From an uncultured Allobaculum sp. (GTDB taxonomy: Bacteria > Bacillota_I > Bacilli_A > Erysipelotrichales > Erysipelotrichaceae): DNA of 33,840 nt. The stretch is from the NCBI GenBank assembly GCA_910577085.1, contig CAJTLE010000015.1:1-33840 (forward strand). The letters are read 5' to 3'. Position numbers and translations under genes: made by a program. The notes below the pieces were generated by a model. It made no database searches. It had not been told where the DNA came from and saw nothing but the letters and a program-made list of their open reading frames with translations. Position 1 is the stretch's first letter, and each line of letters opens with the position of its first letter. This document shows positions 20,998 to 29,387 of the stretch, piece after piece.

Positions 20998-22272
20998 ATG
21001 AAGACTGTTGAGTTTTTCTACGATACGACAAGAATTCCATTAGAAGTTCCGGACGATACTCCAGTTCTCGAATCCCGAACCGGTGAGTTGAAAAGTAACC
21101 GGAATGGACGGGAAATTGTCAGGGAAGCGATGGACAACCCGATTGAAAGTGAACCTCTCTACAAACTGGCAGAAGGCAAGAAGAACTGCGTCATCATTAT
21201 CAGCGATCATACAAGACCTGTTCCAAGCCGGGATATTCTGCCAGAAATGATTGCAGATCTGCGCAAAGGCAATCCGGATATCGACATTTCTCTGCTGGTG
21301 GCCACTGGATTCCACCGGCCTACCTCTACAGAAGAGCTGCGTGCAAAACTGGGGGATGATCTCTATGAAGAATTCAAGGACAAGATCATCGTCCATGATG
21401 CCCACAATCCGGAATGCAATACCAAAATCGGTATCCTGCCATCCGGCCCGGACTGTATTATCGACAAGAATGCGGTTGATGCGGATCTTGTCATTGCGGA
21501 AGGCTTTATTGAACCGCATTTCTTTGCGGGATTTTCCGGCGGACGCAAGAGTATTCTGCCAGGGGTTGCGGATGCGGTAACGGTCATGGGCAATCATTGT
21601 TCCAAGTTCATTGATGATCCAAAAGCCCGCACCGGAATCCTGGACGGAAACCCGATCCATAAAGATATGCTTGCAGCGGCGAGAATGGCTAAACTGGCGT
21701 ATATCGTCAATGTCGTCATTGATGAAGACAAGAAAACCGTAGCGGCATTTGCGGGTGACTTTGAAAAAGCCCATCGCAACGGCTGCGATTTCCTGGAAGA
21801 ATTTGTAACGGTACCGGCCCAGCCTGCCGATATTGTCATTACCACGAATGGCGGCTACCCCCTTGACCAGAATGCCTATCAGTCGCCAAAAGGAATGACA
21901 GCTGGCGAAGCGACTGTTAAAGACGGCGGCGTGATTATCATGCTTGGCAGCTGTAAAGATGGTACCGGTGGTGATTTCTTCTACCATATCATTGCCGATG
22001 AACCGGATATCGAAACCGCCTACCAGAAATTCCTGGATACCAGACAGGAAGAGACTAGACCGGATCAGTGGTGCTCCCAGATTCTGGCGCGGATCGTGCG
22101 CAAGCATCCAGTGATCTTTGTGGCCGATCCATCCCAGAAAGAAATGATTGAAGGTCTGAAGATGGAATACGCCCCAACACTCGACGCAGCCATGAAACGT
22201 GCCAGGGAAATCAAGGGGGAAGAGGCTTCGATTACCTGCATTCCGAACGGGATTTCTGTTGTTGTAAAGTAA
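20998..22272 (+). CDS. larA: Nickel-dependent lactate racemase LarA family
   Basis: 424 aa. LarA interconverts D- and L-lactate using a nickel-pincer nucleotide cofactor attached to lysine. SDHTRPVP (69-76), GFHRP (104-108), GFIEPHFFAGFSGGRKSILP (169-188) and GNH (198-200) are present. Lys184, His174 and His200 have the same numbers as in the Lactiplantibacillus plantarum enzyme, where they bind cofactor and act in catalysis. The histidine equivalent to His108 is at 106. ATG at 20998 has AAGGAGAAG upstream; a longer frame to 20944 is unlikely. larB, larC and larE for cofactor synthesis are not in the window. Some LarA homologues act on other 2-hydroxyacids, so 'lactate' is probable rather than proven. 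The cre site suggests repression by glucose. Confidence 0.9.
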   Translation: MKTVEFFYDTTRIPLEVPDDTPVLESRTGELKSNRNGREIVREAMDNPIESEPLYKLAEGKKNCVIIISDHTRPVPSRDILPEMIADLRKGNPDIDISLLVATGFHRPTSTEELRAKLGDDLYEEFKDKIIVHDAHNPECNTKIGILPSGPDCIIDKNAVDADLVIAEGFIEPHFFAGFSGGRKSILPGVADAVTVMGNHCSKFIDDPKARTGILDGNPIHKDMLAAARMAKLAYIVNVVIDEDKKTVAAFAGDFEKAHRNGCDFLEEFVTVPAQPADIVITTNGGYPLDQNAYQSPKGMTAGEATVKDGGVIIMLGSCKDGTGGDFFYHIIADEPDIETAYQKFLDTRQEETRPDQWCSQILARIVRKHPVIFVADPSQKEMIEGLKMEYAPTLDAAMKRAREIKGEEASITCIPNGISVVVK

Positions 22273-22466
22273 GAGGACATTCTGTCGCAACTTTATATCG
22301 TCAACAACCTTTGAATTGAGTCGGATCCAAGGCCAAAGAAGTACCTTTTCAGGCAATCAAAGTTGAATTTGATCACATGATATGAAACAGGTGGCAGCTG
22401 CTTCACCTTGACTGCTGTCTTCTGAACCGGTCTTTCTTTGAAACTGAAACAGTTTGGAATGAATAT

Positions 22467-22475
22467 TGGTACAAT
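22467..22475 (+). promoter_or_regulatory. Extended -10 promoter for the ICMT-like gene
   Basis: TGG followed by TACAAT makes an extended -10 (TGn-TATAAT type), about 57 bases before the start. The -35 is weak. Confidence 0.4.
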
Positions 22476-22532
22476 TTCCATATCCTTGATCAAAAGCTTA
22501 AAAAACTGTTAACCATTAAAAGGAGACCGAAA

Positions 22533-23204
22533 ATGAAGACGAAACTGTTTTTAAATGCACTCGCACGCTTTGTCGCTGGTGTAGTTTTGGTGGGTGCGTT
22601 GTTATTTGTATCGGCCGGAACCTGGAACTATCCGCAAGCCTGGCTGTTGATGGGGCTGATCTTTATCCCTGTGTTTCTGGCCGGAATTGTTCTTCTCGTT
22701 AAAGATCCAGAGCTGCTTGCCAGACGGATGAAAGCCAAAGAAGAGCAGGGGGAACAACGTAAGGTGATCGCTTTAAGCGGACTGATGTTTATTGGCGGTT
22801 TTGTGATCGCTGGCCTGGATTATCGATATCAGATTCTGCCTTTACCGGGCATCGTCTCGTCGATTGCGACGGTTGTTCTGCTGGCCGCGTATGTCCTGTA
22901 TGGAGAAGTTTTGCGGGAGAACCGCTATCTGTCCAGAACGATTGAAGTTGCCAAAGGACAAAAGGTTGTCGATACCGGTCTGTATGGACTGGTTCGTCAT
23001 CCGATGTACAGTGCAACCATTCTATTATTTGTATCGATACCGCTTGTTCTGGGATCAGGTCTGTCTTTTCTGGTTTTCCTTTTTTATTTGCCGATTATTA
23101 TCAAACGGATTCAAGGGGAAGAAAGAGTCCTTGCCCAAGAGCTGGATGGCTATCCGGAATATCAACAGAAAGTGAAATATCGACTGCTGCCATTTGTCTG
23201 GTAG
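22533..23204 (+). CDS. Isoprenylcysteine carboxyl methyltransferase (ICMT/PEMT)-like membrane protein
   Basis: 223 aa, with about five membrane helices. ICMT-like proteins in bacteria methylate lipids or unknown small molecules with S-adenosylmethionine. The C-terminal family signature is seen: GLYGLVRHPMYSATILLF (about 149-166), then IQGEERVLAQELDGYPEYQQ (about 192-211) ending KYRLLPFVW. In the family this region binds S-adenosylmethionine. AAAGGAGA precedes the ATG. The stop codon is inside the terminator stem (23184-23214). No neighbour suggests a substrate. Confidence 0.85.
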   Translation: MKTKLFLNALARFVAGVVLVGALLFVSAGTWNYPQAWLLMGLIFIPVFLAGIVLLVKDPELLARRMKAKEEQGEQRKVIALSGLMFIGGFVIAGLDYRYQILPLPGIVSSIATVVLLAAYVLYGEVLRENRYLSRTIEVAKGQKVVDTGLYGLVRHPMYSATILLFVSIPLVLGSGLSFLVFLFYLPIIIKRIQGEERVLAQELDGYPEYQQKVKYRLLPFVW

Positions 23205-23214
23205 CAGTTTTTTT
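23184..23214 (+). terminator. Intrinsic terminator overlapping the stop codon
   Basis: CTGCTGCC (23184-23191) pairs with GGTAGCAG (23200-23207) with one GU pair, followed by TTTTTTT. The TAG stop of the ICMT-like gene lies inside the stem. Confidence 0.8.
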
Positions 23215-23455
23215 CGTCTCTTCTTGATGGCTTTGGGGATATTGGGAATGGCCTTCGGGTGAGATTGGTTCAAGGGATCTGGTCTGGAGATTCCAAGACT
23301 GGTTTGGGCCTAATCGTGCAATCCAGTAAGCCAGTAAGCAGGAAGGTATCTCTGTTGGCTGAATAGATGAGTAAGAGGGATTTTTTTGGCGAAAGGGATT
23401 ATGAATTCGGAATGAAAACGGCAGTCAGAACGCGAAAAATGTTTTCAGAGTTTTC

Positions 23456-23479
23456 ATTGAGTGGGGGATTCGCTAAAAT
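23456..23479 (+). promoter_or_regulatory. proB promoter, possibly giving a leaderless transcript
   Basis: TAAAAT ends six bases before the proB ATG (23486). TTTTCA lies 17 bases upstream. The expected transcription start is thus at or next to the A of ATG. No Shine-Dalgarno sits at a normal distance. Confidence 0.5.
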
Positions 23480-23485
23480 GGACGC

Positions 23486-24328
23486 ATGCAATCATTAAGA
23501 AAACGAGTACAGCAGGCACAACGGATCGTCGTGAAAGTCGGATCCTCCTCGCTGACCTATCCCGAAACCGGGAAACTGGACTTAACCAAAATGGAACTGC
23601 TTTGCCGGGAACTCAGTTCGCTTCATAATGCCGGCAAAGATGTCGTTCTTGTTTCCTCTGGAGCCATCATGGTTGGACTGCAGGCTTTAGGCCTCGACCG
23701 TCGGCCGCATGTGGTGTCCAGAGTTCAGGCGTGTGCAGCCATCGGGCAGGCACGACTGATGATGCTTTATCAGAAATTTTTTGCGGAATACAACCAGACT
23801 TGTGGGCAGATTCTTCTGACCAAATATTCTTTGGTCCGTCGGGATGCGTGTCGCAATGCGCATAACACCTTTGAAGAACTGCTGGATCTGGGTGTCATTC
23901 CAATCGTCAACGAAAATGATACGATCGCGACCGATGAAATTGAATTTGGGGATAATGATTCGCTCTCAGCCCTGGTTGCCAGCCTGATTCATGCGGATCT
24001 TTTGATTCTGTTATCTGATATTGATGGTCTGTATGATGATGACCCGCATACAAATCCAGAGGCGCACTTCATTGAAGAAGTCTATGAAATCAATGACGCG
24101 CTGATGGAAGGGGCCAAAGGATCTTCCAGCCGGGTTGGGACCGGCGGTATGACCACCAAACTGAATGCAGCCCGCATTGCCTGTGCAAGCAACTGCGATA
24201 TGATTATCGCCAACGCTAAAGATTTTCATATTATCGGCCGATTAATAGCAGGCGAAAGAGAAGGAACATTCTTTGCGGCCAAGCCGGATCCGAATTTTTC
24301 CTTTGAGACGTGTGTGGAGACCCTATGA
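23486..24328 (+). CDS. proB: Glutamate 5-kinase, short form
   Basis: 280 aa. It phosphorylates L-glutamate with ATP, the first step of proline synthesis. The amino-acid-kinase fold is seen with IVVKVGSSSLTYP at the start, VLVSSGAIMVGLQALGL for the phosphate/substrate loop, IPIVNENDTIATDEIEFGDN for the glutamate/metal site, and LILLSDIDGLYDDDP plus GTGGMTTKLNAARIA towards the end. It lacks the C-terminal PUA domain of the E. coli enzyme (367 aa). Such short ProB forms exist in Firmicutes and are usually still functional. The gene overlaps proA by four bases. The start has no ribosome site but a -10 six bases away. Confidence 0.95.
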   Translation: MQSLRKRVQQAQRIVVKVGSSSLTYPETGKLDLTKMELLCRELSSLHNAGKDVVLVSSGAIMVGLQALGLDRRPHVVSRVQACAAIGQARLMMLYQKFFAEYNQTCGQILLTKYSLVRRDACRNAHNTFEELLDLGVIPIVNENDTIATDEIEFGDNDSLSALVASLIHADLLILLSDIDGLYDDDPHTNPEAHFIEEVYEINDALMEGAKGSSSRVGTGGMTTKLNAARIACASNCDMIIANAKDFHIIGRLIAGEREGTFFAAKPDPNFSFETCVETL

Positions 24329-25584
24329 TGAGTGAATGGATGAATGAACTGGGAAAAAACGCGAAAGCAGCCAGCCGCAATATGGCCAGGCTGGATACCC
24401 AGACTAAAAATGATCTGTTAAACCGGGCAGCCGATCTGCTTGAAACCAGATCAGAACAGATTTTAGCTGCCAACAATCAGGATCTGGATACAGCCCGTGA
24501 AAATGGAATGCCTAATCCTTTACAGGACAGATTGATGTTAACCGAAGGCCGGATTCATTCGATTGCCCAGGGAATGCGGGAAGTCGCTGCTCTTGCGGAT
24601 CCAGTGGGTGAAGTTCTGGAAATGAAGAAACGACCCAATGGTCTTTTGATTGGACGTCAGCGCGTTCCATTGGGCGTTGTTGCGGTTATTTATGAAGCCA
24701 GACCAAACGTGACAGCTGATGTCTTTGCGCTTTGTACCAAAGCCGGCAACGCGGTGATTTTAAAAGGCGGCAGAGATGCAGCCCGTTCCAATGAAGCCAT
24801 TGTGGAAGTGCTCAAAGACGCTTTAAAAGAATTGAATCTGGATGAGAATGCGGTATCGATTCTGACTGATAACAGCCGCGAAGCCTCGCGTGAACTGATG
24901 CGCTGCAGTGAATATGTCGATGTTCTCATTCCGCGCGGCGGAGCCGGACTGATCCGTTCGGTTGTTGAAAATGCGACGGTTCCGGTCATTGAAACCGGCA
25001 CAGGCAACTGTCATTGTTACGTGGATGAAAGTGCTGATCTGGATATGGCCATCAACATCATCCTCAATGGCAAAACGCAGCGGGTGGGCGTATGCAATGC
25101 GCTTGAATCGCTGCTGGTTCACCGCTCTCGTGTAGCCGAAGTGATGGAGAAACTGGATGCTGGATTTGCCCAGTACCCGGTTCTCATTCATGCCGAACCG
25201 GAAGTTCTCGAGCTGATCGAGCTTTCTCCGAAAAAAGAAGCCACGAAAGTGGACTGGGGAACGGAATATCTGGATTACGAAATTTCCATCAAGGTAGTCG
25301 ATTCGGTAGAGGAAGCCATTGACCATATCAATACGTACAACACCGGTCATTCCGAAACAATCGTGACCAAAGATTATGCCAACGCGCAGAAATTCCTCAA
25401 TGAAGTGGATGCGGCTGCGGTCTATGTCAATGCTTCGACCCGGTTTACAGATGGCAATGAGTTTGGACTGGGAGCAGAAATTGGCATCTCAACCCAGAAA
25501 CTGCATGCCCGCGGCCCAATGGGGCTGGAAGCTTTAACCAGCACCAAGTTTATTATTTACGGCAATGGCCAGGTAAGACCTTAG
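24325..25584 (+). CDS. proA: Gamma-glutamyl phosphate reductase
   Basis: 419 aa. It reduces gamma-glutamyl phosphate to glutamate-5-semialdehyde with NADPH. The aldehyde-dehydrogenase-fold signature GKTQRVGVCNALESLLVH carries the catalytic cysteine. Other family markers are VPLGVVAVIYEARPNVTADV, ALCTKAGNAVILKGGRDAAR, LIPRGGAGLIRSVVENATVP and NEFGLGAEIGISTQKLHARG. The ATG at 24325 overlaps the proB stop (ATGA) and has GGAG five bases upstream; the ORF extends to 24310 inside proB, but that start is unlikely. Co-translation with proB is expected, favouring hand-over of the unstable acyl phosphate. Confidence 0.95.
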   Translation: MMSEWMNELGKNAKAASRNMARLDTQTKNDLLNRAADLLETRSEQILAANNQDLDTARENGMPNPLQDRLMLTEGRIHSIAQGMREVAALADPVGEVLEMKKRPNGLLIGRQRVPLGVVAVIYEARPNVTADVFALCTKAGNAVILKGGRDAARSNEAIVEVLKDALKELNLDENAVSILTDNSREASRELMRCSEYVDVLIPRGGAGLIRSVVENATVPVIETGTGNCHCYVDESADLDMAINIILNGKTQRVGVCNALESLLVHRSRVAEVMEKLDAGFAQYPVLIHAEPEVLELIELSPKKEATKVDWGTEYLDYEISIKVVDSVEEAIDHINTYNTGHSETIVTKDYANAQKFLNEVDAAAVYVNASTRFTDGNEFGLGAEIGISTQKLHARGPMGLEALTSTKFIIYGNGQVRP

Positions 25585-25738
25585 ATTTCAATGAGAGGCT
25601 GTCCGAAACGATCAGACAATCCAGTTCTGATTGCATGGTCGGCTTCTCTTTCTTTTCTGCCAGGCCCTTCTTTGCAAAACCTGCTTTCCATTTCGTAACA
25701 GTCGGGGCATCCAGGAAATATTTTGATTGTCCTAAACC

Positions 25739-25744
25739 TATAAT
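25739..25744 (+). promoter_or_regulatory. Candidate -10 (TATAAT) for the FMN reductase gene
   Basis: CCTATAATGAATG lies about 36 bases before the start of the gene. The -35 is unclear. Confidence 0.4.
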
Positions 25745-25779
25745 GAATGAAGAATGAAAGGTTTACAGGAGGAAAGAGC

Positions 25780-26289
25780 ATGAAAAAAATTGTGATTATC
25801 AATTCATCTCCCCGGACTGAAGGAAACTGTGATCTGCTTTGTGCCCAGTTCTACAAAGGTGCATCACAAAACCCTGACAATCAGATTGTCCGGATTAACC
25901 TGAAAGATAAAGATTTTGATTTTTTCCGTGAAGAACAGGATACAGATGATGCGGATCTGGCGGCTCAGGAGTTAATGGATTCCAATATCATCGTTCTGGC
26001 TACGCCAGTTTATTTCTATAACATGTCCGGCATGATGAAAACATTCATCGACCGGATGACTCCATACTTCAGTCAGCTGGGCGGTAAAGATTTCTACTTT
26101 ATTCTGACAGCTGCCATTAACCGTTCTGAAATGCAGCAGACGGTCGACTCCCTGTATGGCTTCACCGATTCTGTCCCTGACAGCAACGTTGCCGGCGTCA
26201 TTTATGGCTCCAACGTTTCGCGTAAAGGCGATATTCTGAACCATCCTGCCTATCAGGAAGTCTTTGATATTGCTTCAAAAATTTTCTAG
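25780..26289 (+). CDS. NAD(P)H-dependent FMN reductase / flavodoxin-fold oxidoreductase
   Basis: 169 aa. The flavodoxin-like fold is seen: first strand IVIINSSPRTEGNCDLLCAQ with the FMN phosphate loop SSPRTEGNC, then IIVLATPVYFYNMSGMMKTF with the second loop (TPVYFYNMSG) that is typical of NADPH-dependent FMN reductases/iron-sulfur flavoproteins. These enzymes transfer electrons from NAD(P)H via FMN to quinones, nitro compounds or other acceptors. ATG at 25780 has AGGAGGAAA upstream, whereas the frame to 25747 does not. It lacks the two-cysteine Fe-S insertion. Terminator follows at once; single gene. Confidence 0.88.
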   Translation: MKKIVIINSSPRTEGNCDLLCAQFYKGASQNPDNQIVRINLKDKDFDFFREEQDTDDADLAAQELMDSNIIVLATPVYFYNMSGMMKTFIDRMTPYFSQLGGKDFYFILTAAINRSEMQQTVDSLYGFTDSVPDSNVAGVIYGSNVSRKGDILNHPAYQEVFDIASKIF

Positions 26290-26295
26290 AGGACC

Positions 26296-26327
26296 AGGCT
26301 TCTGTCTACGGACAGAAGCTTTTTTTG
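26296..26327 (+). terminator. Intrinsic terminator
   Basis: GCTTCTGTC (26298-26306) pairs perfectly with GACAGAAGC (26311-26319) around TACG, then seven T. Confidence 0.95.
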
Positions 26328-26336
26328 ATGGATTTC

Positions 26337-26366
26337 TTTTCAATTCTTACGACAGGGCATTAAACT
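26337..26366 (+). promoter_or_regulatory. Candidate leaderless promoter for the YjjG-like gene
   Basis: TAAACT ends six bases before the ATG at 26373, in the same geometry as at proB. TTTTCA at 18 bases upstream is a weak -35. No Shine-Dalgarno is present. The -10 is only a fair match (4 of 6). Confidence 0.3.
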
Positions 26367-26372
26367 GGCACT

Positions 26373-27140
26373 ATGAATACAACCAATCCACTTTTTAAAT
26401 CCCAAATTGACCTTTCCAACATACGGGCTGTCTGGCTGGATGTCGATCAGACGCTGCTTGATTTTGACCAGTCGGCCCGTTATGCCCTGATCAAAACTTT
26501 TGAACGCTACCATCTGGACTGGAAGGATGAATACTTTGAAATCTTCCTTCGTGAAAATGGCAAGCTCTGGGATCAGATCGAAGATGGTCATCTCACACGC
26601 CCGCAGCTGCGCAAGATCCGCTTTCAGGTGATGTTTAAAGCCTGGCAGATTCCCTTTGATCCACCCGTTGAATTTGAACAGTACTTCTCCTATGATCTGC
26701 ACCATTGTGCTTTTCCAATGGAAGGGGCCAATCAGGCCCTCGATTACTTTGAATCTCTGCATCTTCCTTTATTTATCATCTCGAACGGACCGATGGAAGG
26801 ACAGTGCAACCGGCTGGAAATGGGGGGCATGCTTTCTCGTTTTACCAGAGTGTTCACCTCTGAAAGCCTGGGCGTGGCCAAACCGGATCCGGCATTCTTT
26901 CAACAGGCCCTTGCTCAGACCAATCGCGATCTGCACACCAGTCTGAATCCAGATCAGATTCTGGTTATCGGAGACTCCTGGAAAGCTGATATCAGTGGTG
27001 CCCTGGCCTGTGGCATGCCTGCTTTATGGTTACGGACCAACCGCAAACATGACCCATTTGAAGTCACACCCCATCCGGAAGTGGTCAGTGCCGATGACTG
27101 GAAGGAAGCCCTCGAGGCTTTAAGCCATTGCCATCAGTGA
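26373..27140 (+). CDS. HAD-superfamily 5'-nucleotidase/phosphatase, YjjG/YfnB type
   Basis: 255 aa. YjjG-type HAD phosphatases remove phosphate from non-canonical pyrimidine nucleotides and related compounds. Motif I is WLDVDQTLLDFD near residues 21-32. The helical cap contains the family phrase FRENGKLWDQIEDGHLTRPQ (here FLRENGKLWDQIEDGHLTRP). Motif II is FIISNGP, motif III the lysine in GVAKPDPAFF, and motif IV is VIGDSWKADISGA. Length is normal. No ribosome site is seen; the transcript may be leaderless (see above). Alone between two terminators, it should be monocistronic. Substrate is inferred from the family. Confidence 0.9.
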   Translation: MNTTNPLFKSQIDLSNIRAVWLDVDQTLLDFDQSARYALIKTFERYHLDWKDEYFEIFLRENGKLWDQIEDGHLTRPQLRKIRFQVMFKAWQIPFDPPVEFEQYFSYDLHHCAFPMEGANQALDYFESLHLPLFIISNGPMEGQCNRLEMGGMLSRFTRVFTSESLGVAKPDPAFFQQALAQTNRDLHTSLNPDQILVIGDSWKADISGALACGMPALWLRTNRKHDPFEVTPHPEVVSADDWKEALEALSHCHQ

Positions 27141-27438
27141 AAAGAATTAATCGCCTGGAAGAGCCGAAATGATATTAAACAGTGATATGACGGGCCAAAG
27201 CGCAAGATAACAAGGCAAGTCAATCAAGACAGGAAGGCAGCTAAACCGACAAGACGTCAAATGACCAAACAACAACACAACTTGGCAACAAACGATTAGG
27301 CAGCGAAACAACAAGACAGTCAAAAAGAGCCTGCAGCTTCTTCCAGACTGGAAAGACTGCAGGCTCTTCGTGGTTTTGTAAGGACAAGTGGATCCAATCC
27401 GCTGTTGTTTACTCACTCGTTTTGGATGTCCGGCTTGT
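27141..27438. other. Convergent intergenic region, T-poor on the plus strand
   Basis: Between about 27180 and 27325 the plus strand is rich in A and C, poor in T, with recurrent CAAG, AAC and GACA words and no evident hairpins. The minus-strand terminator of the DUF4317 gene lies at its end. No gene seen. Confidence 0.5.
27321..27367 (-). terminator. Intrinsic terminator of the DUF4317 gene (possibly bidirectional)
   Basis: GAGCCTGCAG (27327-27336) and CTGCAGGCTC (27357-27366) form a perfect 10-bp stem. On the minus strand a T-run follows (TCTTTTTG). A smaller inner stem can also form. Confidence 0.85.
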
Positions 27439-28881
27439 TTAAAGTTCTGTCTGGCTGTTGAAGTCCATGATGTCCAGATCGTCGAAATGGTCTTCATCAT
27501 CCATCGAATCAGAATCATCTGCCTGAGTGTAGCCGGCGGCAGAGTAAGAGGAGGATTCAGGTTCTGGGTGAGTTTTTTCCTGCATCATACTGGAGGCTGG
27601 GGCAGAAGTGGGCTCTGACCAGGATTCGCTGATGTTCGCACCAGTCGAAGATACGGATTGAAAACTGGATGGAGCGGTTGCTGCCGGGGGAACGACTGAG
27701 TTTTCATCCTGGGCCGCCCGAATAACGTTTACCGATTTCTTTGGGCTTTGTAAGTTGGAAGGAAGACCAGAAATTTCCAGGCCTTCATCCATTTCAATAA
27801 CCAGGCATCGTTTTCCGTTGATGGTTTCGGTGCGAATCTGTTCAAGAGCATCATCTTTCACACTGATTGAAATGGATGGTGCTTTGAGTGAGATTTTTCC
27901 TTTTTCCATCAGGTTCACAGCGGCGACTTCCTGATCTTCGAGGATTTTCGAATACGCGGAGTCAAAATGCTGCATGTTTTCAGAATTGGCCCCGGATGCG
28001 AGCAGCAGATCTTTGATGCGCGGTTTGTCGAGCATGACCATCGAATCTTCCTGGGAGTTTTCACTGACATAGTCGCTGATGTTTTCATGGAATTTCATCG
28101 CCGTGCCTGCTTCCATGCCCTGAGGGAAGACTTCACCGATGACTTTTGCGAATCCTTCGGTCTGTTCTGGAGCTGTCGAGACAAATGGAATATGGAAGAA
28201 TTCTTCGATCAGCTCAATGTTTGGACTTTTGGCCGATTTGCAGTGATAGAGGAAATGATTGACATCACTGGCGCGGCTGGAGAAGGTTGGATAGAAAATG
28301 GCATCCAGCGGTGCCGGGATAATCTGCATTTCATCATTGACCTTACGGGCAACTTCATTGGTTGCCGTGGAGTAATACAGACCAATGTCGGTCAGTCTAG
28401 CTTCGGTGACGGCCACAATCATAAAGCGGAAAATTGAGTTTTCTTCCAGCACTTCATTGTTGGCGTTTAAGCCTGGGGCAGCATATTCAAAAATACCGGC
28501 TGTGATATACACGTTGTTTCGATAGTCGCCTTTTTTCAGCAGTTCGTTGGCCAGAGCTTTGAATTCGTCTTCTTTTAACAAGGAGCCGTTTTTATAGTCA
28601 TAAAAGCGCTGCTGGAGTTCTTTGGCCTGGGGATCAGAAGCATCAAAACCGTATTCAAGCAGATTTTTGCCTGGTGTGCCGCCAAGACTCTTTTTGAAAA
28701 TATCGAAATACAGTTCGCCTTCTTCTTTTTCGAGCGTGTCAGGATTGATCAGCCGGGTAAACTGAATCGACGCTTCACCATCCCGGTTTTTTCCATAGGC
28801 TTCCTGAATGCCTTTGAGCAGCAGCTTGTCGTTATCAAACTTGAGCTGCTTTTTAATTTCACCAAGTTCTTTTTTATTCAT
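27439..28881 (-). CDS. DUF4317 family protein
   Basis: 480 aa. The start MNKKELGEIKKQLKFDNDKL and FDIFKKSLGGTPGKNLLEYG (about 61-80) match the DUF4317 family, a soluble protein of unknown function common in Clostridia and Erysipelotrichia. Residues 1-390 form the domain. The last 90 residues are a serine/proline/acidic low-complexity tail, ending DSMDDEDHFDDLDIMDFNSQ. The start is unusual: a perfect AAAGGAGG (28940-28933) lies 51 bases upstream, and a 13-bp hairpin sits between it and the ATG (see next entry). A stop codon directly precedes the ATG in frame, so the start cannot be moved up. Confidence 0.85.
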   Translation of the reverse strand: MNKKELGEIKKQLKFDNDKLLLKGIQEAYGKNRDGEASIQFTRLINPDTLEKEEGELYFDIFKKSLGGTPGKNLLEYGFDASDPQAKELQQRFYDYKNGSLLKEDEFKALANELLKKGDYRNNVYITAGIFEYAAPGLNANNEVLEENSIFRFMIVAVTEARLTDIGLYYSTATNEVARKVNDEMQIIPAPLDAIFYPTFSSRASDVNHFLYHCKSAKSPNIELIEEFFHIPFVSTAPEQTEGFAKVIGEVFPQGMEAGTAMKFHENISDYVSENSQEDSMVMLDKPRIKDLLLASGANSENMQHFDSAYSKILEDQEVAAVNLMEKGKISLKAPSISISVKDDALEQIRTETINGKRCLVIEMDEGLEISGLPSNLQSPKKSVNVIRAAQDENSVVPPAATAPSSFQSVSSTGANISESWSEPTSAPASSMMQEKTHPEPESSSYSAAGYTQADDSDSMDDEDHFDDLDIMDFNSQTEL

Positions 28882-28940
28882 CTATGTCGCGCAATCTATC
28901 CTTGTTTTTTGGCCAAGGATAGATTGTACGTACCTCCTTT
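28882..28940 (-). promoter_or_regulatory. Ribosome site with a 13-bp hairpin between Shine-Dalgarno and start codon
   Basis: On the minus strand GGAGG (28937-28933) is followed by CAATCTATCCTTG (28926-28914), a 9-base loop and CAAGGATAGATTG (28904-28892), then 10 bases to the ATG. Unfolded, the spacing is 51 bases, far too long. With the hairpin folded only about 16 unpaired bases remain, so the structure could bring the two sites together. Alternatively, initiation uses another weak site. Confidence 0.6.
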
Positions 28941-29387
28941 CCAGTGTAAAAGCCTCTCATCAGGCTTGTTGTTCTCTTTGATTTCTTGATCAGTCTGGAT
29001 GTTTCTTCAGAAAATCAATCTTATTCAATAACCTTCGAAAAATCTAAAGACTGGATCTTTCCAAAGACAAGTATACGAAAAGTTCTCTTCAAATGCAGAG
29101 CGGACATGGATTCGCTGCGGTAAGATCCAGATTCTGTTTTTGAATTCGATTCCATCCGGAGCTGCACGAATCGTATGATAAGCATCCCGGGAAGCGTGGC
29201 GTGAAGCGGGAGTTGAAGTCTCCTGGATGACTTTGTAAAAACAGAAAAGAGTCCAGTCATTGGGATTCGGGCCTCAAGATAATTCGGCCTGAAAACTGGG
29301 CTCTTTTGGGCTGTTGGACAGTGTTTTATAGGGTTCTATCGAGCTCTATACGGTTACAGTTCGATAGAGTTTGAGGACTGATCTGGT
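28941..29387. other. Intergenic region between the DUF4317 and ppk1 genes
   Basis: The left part (28930-29240) should contain the promoter of the DUF4317 gene; I could not identify one with confidence. It contains the ppk1 terminator (29241-29310). An inverted repeat CTATCGA/TCGATAG (around 29336-29366), with an overlapping CTCTAT/ATAGAG alternative, lies just after ppk1. Confidence 0.45.
29241..29310 (-). terminator. Candidate terminator of ppk1
   Basis: AAAAGAGTCCAG (29245-29256) pairs with CTGGGCTCTTTT (29296-29307) with a GU pair. On the minus strand TTTTCTGTTTTT follows. The loop is large and has its own pairing. Confidence 0.5.

Noticed and set aside
21040..22356. Long minus-strand ORF (438 codons) opposite larA
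   Set aside because: It lies wholly antisense to larA, whose motifs and codon pattern are clear. The antisense translation has no recognisable motif and no ribosome site.
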